DNA of 64,000 bases from Symsagittifera roscoffensis (lineage: Eukaryota > Xenacoelomorpha > Acoela > Convolutidae), in the NCBI RefSeq assembly GCF_963678635.1, contig NC_087066.1:47157129-47221128 (forward strand), in the 5' to 3' direction. Below are positions 38,001-47,000 of this stretch, in pieces. The translations under genes were made by a program, and so were the position numbers. Every line of letters starts with the position of its first letter. The first letter of the stretch is position 1. The notes under the pieces were generated by a model. The model was not told the origin of the DNA. It searched no databases and saw only the letters and a program-made list of their open reading frames with translations.

Positions 38001-41000
38001 TGTAATGCAGTGGGTTTCATTGGACTTTAACAACAAGCGAAGGTTGAAGATTGCAAACGCTAAGTGAATTACAGATGGCAGATAGTGTTAAAACTGGTGC
38101 TTATAACGATACTGAATATCACTTACAATCAATTTCACGAGAGTAAGTCTTTCATCAAGGATGATTGGGTGTTCTGTGTCATGTTCAGTTTTTAATAGGT
38201 AGCGAATTCAACCTGTTGAACAAATAAGGCATGCAAGACCAATAAATAGTGCATAGTGAGCGATACGGCTAGACATTTTGACGGTTTTTTTGCTGGACAG
38301 GAGTAAGTTTTCCGCCTCAAATGCTTCTTTTTGGAAAAGCAACAAAAGTCGTTGACTGGCGGTTTCTAGTGCAACCAGATCGCTTGACTTTAAAGCGGTA
38401 ATGTCGGTATTTTGGACTCAGTCTGAGCATGAAGGCAAGCACTCGCTGGAGTCTACGAAAGCAGGTGACTTCTGCCCATGCAAATAAAATGGGTTGTTTT
38501 TGAAGAACGTTTTAAAAGTAGAGGCCTGCTCTAAGTCCTCATTAAGTTCCCACACGGGACCAGCCAGACGGATCTTTTCAAGTACTTCTATGCTCGGCTT
38601 GAAAGGCCACTCGCCGTTTTTCAATAGACTTGTATCATCCCATTGTTGGCCGTGAGTGCGCCAGATTTCTTTCAACAAAAATTGCGCTCTTACTGTATAG
38701 GGCGGTACGAGACCTATGGGGTCAACAACGGAAGATACGAAACTTAACACCGATCGCTGTGTTATCGAACTTTTAATTTCACGGTTGACACCACGGCTTA
38801 CCACCAAAGTGTCGTCGGTAAGATCACACTTCAGGACAAGAACATGTGAGGATTTATCTCCACAGTTTACAGTATTTTTACTACCTTGTTGCGGAGCGCT
38901 TTCGGGCGGGCGTTTTTGTTCGCTTTATTCGGGCCCGCATTAGTTCTTGTTTGACTAGTGTTGCGGCTTGCGTGGCTATCATTTTTGTCGGGATTCCGAC
39001 TATGATAAACATTCAGCACCGTATTAGTATGGGTGCTGGTGCATCCTGGCTTGGTGCTTTTCTTAGCTCGATGACACTGCCGGAATGCGTTGTTCCCTTG
39101 TAAGCAGGAGAAGCACAACTTGTTTTCTGCAGAGAATTTTGCTACTTTTTTGGTGTTTTCTCCGTAAACACTGAGCACTTCCACAAGACATACTTGCCCT
39201 TGTAGAGGATGCAAGATGAATATTCGAACTTTTTCTCAACTGAACTTGTCAAGGCGAATACTTACGTTACAGCTTTAGTTTTGGATGACTCTTCGACCTT
39301 GGGCTTTCCAGGCATTTTTTTCATTTGCTCATTAGCCTCTGATTTATTCTTTAACCAATTGTTAGAATCTATGAGGTTCGGGCGTGACCAATTACGCTTC
39401 ACAACAAAAAAGGACCACGATTCTTTAATGGTTGGTGGTTTTTTCGCAAGAGCTTGATTTAACAGAGATGCTTGTTAAGTCTTCCTAATAGTCAAGAGAC
39501 CTAAAGACAGCCACCAGACTGTAAGTGGTCAGGGAGAAGCTGATGATGTTCTCAGAGTTATGCATTTTGAGTTGCGATAAGCTGGACAACTTATCAAGTT
39601 GGGCCGTGATCACGTTTTGTGGCAGGCCAAATTTTCTTTCTTAAAGTTTTTAGAGCATCTTCATACATTCTTCCACTGTATGCGAACTCATACAGAGGAA
39701 GAATGCTTTTGTGACTTAGGTTTTCCATTGACTAGGGCTTTTAAATAAGTTAACTTCACATCGACTCTTCTACAGTACTGCAAAACTGGCCGAAACTTTC
39801 GTGACATTGGAGCGGTTTGCCATCGTTTTGGACCGGTTTCCATTCGGGAAGAGGATCGTTCTTTGAGACTGACATAGCTTGGTCTAAGTAATTTAGTGTC
39901 GCGGCTTGTGGCTGAGGATCTGGTTGCAACGAAGGCGTTGTGTTGCTAGAACTAGTTGTGAAACGTTGCTGTTGATATGCGTAAGTGTTTTCAGCTGATG
40001 CGTCGTGATTAAGTAAACCATTGTAAACGGTACCACCACTTGATACGGGCGAGAATTAATGCTGTGATATTGGCGTTACGGATGAAACACACCAACATTA
40101 CCATCACTTTTTACACCAGTGTTACATTGGGTGACTGTGGGTAACCACTGGGACATTTTTGGCATGTTCGGTGAACTAATAACGGCAGACTGTCCGCTGA
40201 ACGGATTTTTCACTGCCGCATGCTATACACAATATGTGGTAGCAAATTTGGATTTCCGGAGATTAATTTTGCAGGTGTCTGACAAATTGTCATGAGGGGT
40301 GTACCCCGAGTATTGACTGGAGATTGTGGGCAAGTTTCCAACAGCTCGAGCAATGTTATTAATGTTGTTGACGGGCATATGTTGTATCGAAGTCAAAAGA
40401 TGGGGTACAGAGAAGTTACAGCATACCGGAGTGTTGGTAGCTACTGTTACAGCTGGATTAAAAAACGACGATTATTGTTTTCGTACAGTGCAGCATTATT
40501 TGAAATAGGCAATGACAGCGTTTCGTGCTCAGGATTAGTGGATACAGCGGGCTTGATTCCATTTCCATCGCTGAACAAAACGGTCGGTTGATAGAGGTAT
40601 ATTTTTTTGCTCACAGCCAAGAGTCTGATTCGGGACGATGGCCGCGGAGAAGTTCCAGCTATGGATGTATTTCTGTTTTGATTGGTAACACTTTCCATAT
40701 TTAAACCTGTGACAAACTTCGAAGATGGAACTACCTCGGGGTCTTTTTGATTCTCCAGTGCGTGATCGACCCATTAGTTTACCCTTTCAGAACGACGATC
40801 AACCGAAGAGCACAGCTCGAGATGCTGATCTATTTCAGTGACTTCGTGATACTCAGTTTCGACATTTTTTGCTTCAGCTACTTTAATTTGATTTTCTTCG
40901 TTTAGTCGGTCCATTTCAGTCGTTTTTTTTCCATTTCCAATCGATATTCTTGCTCTTGATGATCAATTTTAAATTTGATCTCTTGTTTTCATTCCATTGC

Positions 41001-44000
41001 AATCTGATTCGGTTGCTCTTCGATGATGGCATCTTGTTGTTTCAGTCTTAATGTTGCTTTATGTTTTTCTGATTCTTCTCGCTTCATCTTCGCTAGAAGC
41101 AGTTCTTTGCGGCGCTCACTGGGATATTTGATTTCATTGAGCTTTGCTCACGGTTTTTGCCGATTTTGATGAAGCTTTTGAAACACTAGTTTTACTGACG
41201 CATACCTCGGAAGCCGGATTAGGTTTCATATGAGCGCGAGCCTTACCGGTTACTTCATCGCTTACTTTACCTATCTTATCCCACCATACAGCCAACTCCG
41301 GTATTAATTTGCTAGCTAATAACTCCGGTAATAATTTCATCCACCCTAATGGCTAATATCACAAGTTCATCATTCTTAGCTAATGCTTTTTCGAGAATGC
41401 TCTGGCAATATTCAATTAAGGCTTTTTGAATGGCTTTTTCGTTTTTCTAATTGGCCACTCTAAACTTTCAGTTATGCAACTGGACTACGGAAAGTTAGTT
41501 GCTTATGATGTTCTACCATTCATTAACCGTCGATATTTTAATTCAGATTGTTCTGTCATTTTGAATAATTTTATCCTCACTCAATTCTCACTTTGATAAA
41601 AAATAAATTAGACCTTAACTATACTATCAACAAATTATATGACTCAAGAAACAATATCCTACTTTGGAAAAGCATTTTACCTAACTCGTAGTTGCGGCTC
41701 AGCAGTTTTTCTGTTTCCATAAGCTTGCCCCATGCGTTTTCCTAGTTTAGGCTTATTTTTCTTTGCAATATTGTACTTCAAATTATTGCTATAACGCCTA
41801 AGGATCAAAAAACGATATCAGTTCTAGCCAAGGATTCTGGTGCAGTTGTACATAATTTTGCCCTAACGCAATGAAGTTCTGCTTCCTTCTAGATAACAAG
41901 TCTGTTAATTCGTTAATAAGTAGTATACCTGATTCTTTCAACTTACTATGAATATCTTCCGTGCCTACACGTTTACATTAAACGATTGCGTAAATATTAT
42001 ATTTATACTTTAAAAGTTGATTAGGTGTTCGTGCCTTAAAATTATTACTTCGTTGTCCAATAAAGTTTTTGACGGCATCGTACCAAATAACAATGTCGGT
42101 TCGGTCCGACAAAGTAATCAAGTTGATACTGACAAGTTTTACGGACGTTGACTGCGCTTGGATTGAAACTCAACCCTGGAATGGCTCTGAACGATTGCGA
42201 TACGCTTTTGTGAAATGGGGAAAAAATTCAAAGCGTGGTGCAGCAAGCTGGCAGCTAGTATGAACATTATTAAGTTAAAACCAAGTTTTAAGGGGAAGGA
42301 ATCAAGCAAACCGCGAACTGAACACCGGCAACACCCTGAGCTAATAAGGTTGTAGCAAAAAGTAAGACGACTTGCTTGATAAAACGCTACGAGGCTCTCT
42401 TATGGCTATTTTCATTTAATGAAATTGTTTCGTTTGCTACACCAGGTTTCAAGAAAAATCACTGCGTTTTTCTGAAAATGTTCCCTAAAATTTTTCCGAA
42501 AGTTTTTTACGTTTTCATCCATCGCTTCCAATAGTAACCTGATGCGTTTGCGACGTTTTGAGTTTTTACCCAATTTTTGCTCGAAAGTTCCAAATTTGGT
42601 CGAAAAGACTAGAATCAGTCGTTTAAACTAATTTATTATGAAACTAGGCGCTTTCCTGACAATTTTGCAAAAATAGAAGTTATGCAAAAAAATCCATATT
42701 TTTTAAGAGTAATGAACGTAGTTCTTAATGAACGGCTCTTAAGTCTTGCTGACATTTTTTTTCAGGAGAAGTCTTAAATTATTGATGAACTTTAGCTTAA
42801 TGCACTTTTTTTGAGTTCAAAATCTCCAAATACGAACGTGCAAATGGTGCGAAAAAACGTGAGCGATTTTATGTTTTGAAAGTGGAATTTATTTTCAAGA
42901 TTTCCAAATGGAATAGGAACTTTACTTATTGATCCAGTTTTCTCAAATTGGGTTCATGTTATCCAAAAAGCTCTAATCATTAATTCTTCTCGAAATTCAA
43001 AAAGCCTAAAGGGCATCTATTTTTTTTCTTTGAAGTTCAATAGTTGAGATTTTTTCAAGAAAGTCAGTATTTTTTAGTGTTCATTACTCTTTTCCAATCT
43101 TCGATTGGCTATGTTTTTTTTCAAAAATTTTTTTTTCGATACGGATGGTGTTGAGTTTACTTAAACGTTGTTAGGGTAACGTAATTAAGGTTTATGCGCC
43201 GGTTTTTTTTCAAAAGAACCACAAAGTTTTCTACTCAGGTTTTGGTATCGAGAAAAAATGGCGGTTACGGTTTTGCCATCACAAAATCTCGTATGAAAAT
43301 TTATAGCATCATATCATCAATTAGCTCAAATGGACTAAGTTTTGTTTTTAGTCTTACAAGTTTTGAAGACTCGCTCACCGTTCTGTAGATTGGGAAAAAA
43401 CACGAAAAATTTTGGGTGTCGAGAAAACTTCACCAACCCGATACCTGTAAGAAGGTCTCTAAAAACTCACCATCTACGCGATACCTGAAGGCCTCTACAA
43501 ACACTCAAACACAACTGCTCGGAGCTTTCGACGCCGCTGAAATAACTGCTCGGAACTTTTGACGCCTCCCACACTTACGAGATATCTGATCGGAACTATC
43601 GACGCCTCTGGCACCCTTTTGAGACAACTGTTAGGATTTTTCAACACCTCTGGCAGACTTCTGAGATATCTGATCGAAATTTTTGACGCCTCTGACACTT
43701 TTGAGATACCTGTTCGGATTTTTCGGCGCCTTTGGCTTACTTCTGAGATATCTGATCGGAACTTTCGACACCTTTGGCACAGTACTGAGATATTTGATCG
43801 AAACTTTCGACTTTTCTGGCACACTTCTGAGATATCTGCTTGAAACTTTCGGCGACTCTGGTACACTTTTGAGACACTTTATGGTAACTTTCGAGGCCTT
43901 TGGCACACTTCTGAGATATCTGATTGGAATTTTCGACGCCTTTGGCTTACTTGTGGGATGTCTGATCGGAACTTTTGACGCCTTTGGCACACTTCTGAGA

Positions 44001-47000
44001 TATCCGATCGGAACTTCCGACGCCTTTGTCACACTTCTGAGATATCTGATCGGAACTTGCGACGCCTCTGACACTTTTGAGACACCTGTTCGGGTTTTTC
44101 AACACCTCTGGCAGACTTCTGAGATATCTGATCGAATTTTTCGACGCCTCTGACACTTTTGAGATACCTGTTCGGATTTTTCGGCGCCTTTGGCTTACTT
44201 CTGAGATATCTGATCGGAACTGTCGACACCTTTGGCACAGTACTGAGATATTCGATCGAAACTTTCGACTCTTCTGGCACACTTCTGAGATATCTGCTTG
44301 AAACTTTCGGCGACTCTGGTACACTTTTGAGACACTTTATGGTAACTTTCGACGCCTTTCGCACACTTCTGAGATATCTGATTGGAATTTTCGACGCCTT
44401 TGGCTTACTTCTGGGATGTCTGATTGGAACTTTCGACGCCTTTGGCACACTTCTGGGATGTATGATTGGAACTTTTGAAGCCTTTGGCACACCTCTGAGG
44501 TATCCGATCGGAACTTCCGACGCCTTTGTCACACTTCTGAGATATCTGATCGGAACTTGCGACGCCTCTGACTTTTGAGACACCTGTTCGGATTTTTCAA
44601 CACCTCTGGCAGACTTCTGAGATATCTGATCGAAATTTTCGACGCCTCTGACACTTTTGAGATACCTGTTCGGATTTTTCGGCGCCTTTGGCTTACTTCT
44701 GAGATATCTGATCGGAACTTTCGACACCTTTGGCACAGTACTGAGATATTCGATCGAAACTTTCGACTCTTCTGGCACACTTCTGAGATATCTGCTTGAA
44801 ACTTTCGGCGACTCTGGTACACTTTTGAGACACTTTATGGTAACTTTCGACGCCTTTCGCACACTTCTGAGATATCTGATTGGAATTTTCGACGCCTTTG
44901 GCTTACTTCTGGGATGTCTGATTGGAACTTTTGACGCCTTTGGCACACTTCTGGGAGGTATGATTGGAACTTTTGAAGCCTTTGGCACACCTCTGAGGTA
45001 TCCGATCGGAACTTCCGACGCCTTTGTCACACTTCTGAGATATCTGATCGGAACTTGCGACGCTCGCGGGTCGTATCGGATTGTTCGTCCAGGTCGGCGG
45101 ACCAAAATGTGATGAACTCTCGTATCCTGTAAGACTTGGCTAAAGAAAATTTGATTCAACATCTGTAAATTATCGGGAATTTCAAACAGATTAACTGGAA
45201 ATAAATAACATCTGAAAAAGTAAGGCAAACATTTTTCGGTCAACATGAATTCAAAATTGTTCTCAACCATCTCAGAAATCTGTAAACATTTTTGATGGCG
45301 AAGTGACCTTAATCGGACAAACTAGTAATTTCAAGGCCTTTTGTCTGTTTTAACTCTCGCGCCATATGACTTGTCATTACTTTAAGTGCAATGATAAAAA
45401 GCTCAATTTCAAAGATTTTCCAACTCAATGTATCTAATTATGTATTTTCTTGAAATGCATAACTTATACATAATTTGGCGACCCTTTTCCATTTCCCACC
45501 CCCCACCTTTCAAAATATCAAGTTTTAAGTTTGTTTTACGTACTATTACGGCTAAATGCGTGATGTTACGATGTAAAGTCTGAAGAACAAATCTGGTCAC
45601 AGTTGTCGTTTTGTTCGACACGCCAAGTTCCATAGCATTATGACAACGTTAAATAAGCCTTTCAAAATTCAATTTGAAAGGGGCGAACTGTAAAAAAGCC
45701 AGTTTGGCTCTATGCTTTCTAATTTATTACCAGCAAAATGTTGTCTTTTGGTGTGTGGTGCTACTTTTGCTGCATCGAACTGGCAAGTTATTAGCATATG
45801 TAGTGATTGGTGGCTACTTTTGGTGGTTTTTAAGCATCCGTGACTGAGTGGTTAGTGCGTGAGACTCAAATTTGCTAGGTCACAGATTCGAATGCGGTAC
45901 GTAGCCGAGTTTTTCCTAATTCGAGGCTTATTTCTACTTTTTCTTATTTCACTTGATATAGCTGCTTTTTGGTCGCGTTCTCGCAAGTGTTTGAGAAGCC
46001 AGAAGCGCATCTTCGTCACTGTGTTAAAAATTGCGTTGGTCGGAACTGTATGTGCTAGTTACACAGGAACCGGCATTTACTGTTTCAATTACCGTTTTTT
46101 CCAAATTAATGAAAGTGCTCATTAATTACAAGTTTAATTTAGAGATACAATTATTGAATATGGGGAGCATTACTTTTTGTTACAGAGAAGAAGGAAAAAG
46201 AGAAGAAAGAGAAAGGGAAGAAAAACAAAAAGGATGAGCAGGAGGTTGTGGAAGTGCTGCAGTTCTCAAATGACGAAGACAGCGAAGAGGAGGAGGAAGA
46301 TGACGATACTACTGAAGACAAAAAAGGCAAGAAAAAAGATAAATCGAAAGAGAAAGACAAAACCAAGGACAAGTCGAAAGATAAGGATAAAAAGAAGGAC
46401 AAGGACAAGAAGCCGAAAAAGAAAGAGAACGATGAAGACGAGGAAGAAGACGAAGAAGATGGAAGCGAAGATGAAAACGAGAAAGAGAAGTCATCGAAAA
46501 AGGATAAAGAAAAACCGAAGTCAAAAGATAAAGAGAAAGACAAGAAAGCGAAGGATAAGGATAAAGACAAGGGCAAGAAGAAAGATAAGGACAAAGAGAA
46601 GGAAAAAGATGGTAAAAAATAACATATTACCGTAACACTTTTTATTTTTTAAATAGTTCAAATCATCTGGCATTCGATAGTGAATCTCTAGATCAATTGT
46701 ACTTTTGGCAAAAATATGTTATCATGGGATCAATTAGTTTTCCACCGGGTATAGTATCAATTAGTTTTCTACCGAGTATCTATCTAGAGTTAAGGCGAAA
46801 AGAAGTTATGACCATATAAGACTTCGAATTTTTTGGAAAAACGAGCGACCTGTTGATGGAAGTGGTTTTTCAGGTAAAAAGAGTAAAGATAAAGACAAGA
46901 AAAAAGACGGAAAGAAGAAGGACTCGAATGCTGATGATGAGGTTGAAGAGGTCCAGTCGGAAATTGAAGACGAGGAGGAAAGTCTGAACGAAGAGATCTC

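Larger units (their letters stand above)
36769..45384 (-). mobile_element. BEL/Pao LTR retrotransposon, - strand, defective
   Basis: 8.6-kb element with two direct LTRs, a primer-binding site next to the right (5') LTR, and gag-pol remains on the - strand. The 5-bp duplication AGTGC flanks it. Order in its own direction: LTR, PBS, 42-bp minisatellite leader, a family M insertion, gag from about 41559 (MTEQSELKYRR start), zinc knuckle at ~39100, post-RT region, integrase, LTR. Protease and most of RT are absent. Stops and frame breaks run through gag. Confidence 0.9.

Noticed and set aside
44029-45270. 413-codon ORF on the - strand, and similar + strand ORFs, over the minisatellite
   Set aside because: The unit is 42 bp, so any stop-free unit stays open in every copy. 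ORFs exist on both strands, and this one starts inside the LTR and crosses the PBS. It is a repeat artefact, not a gene.
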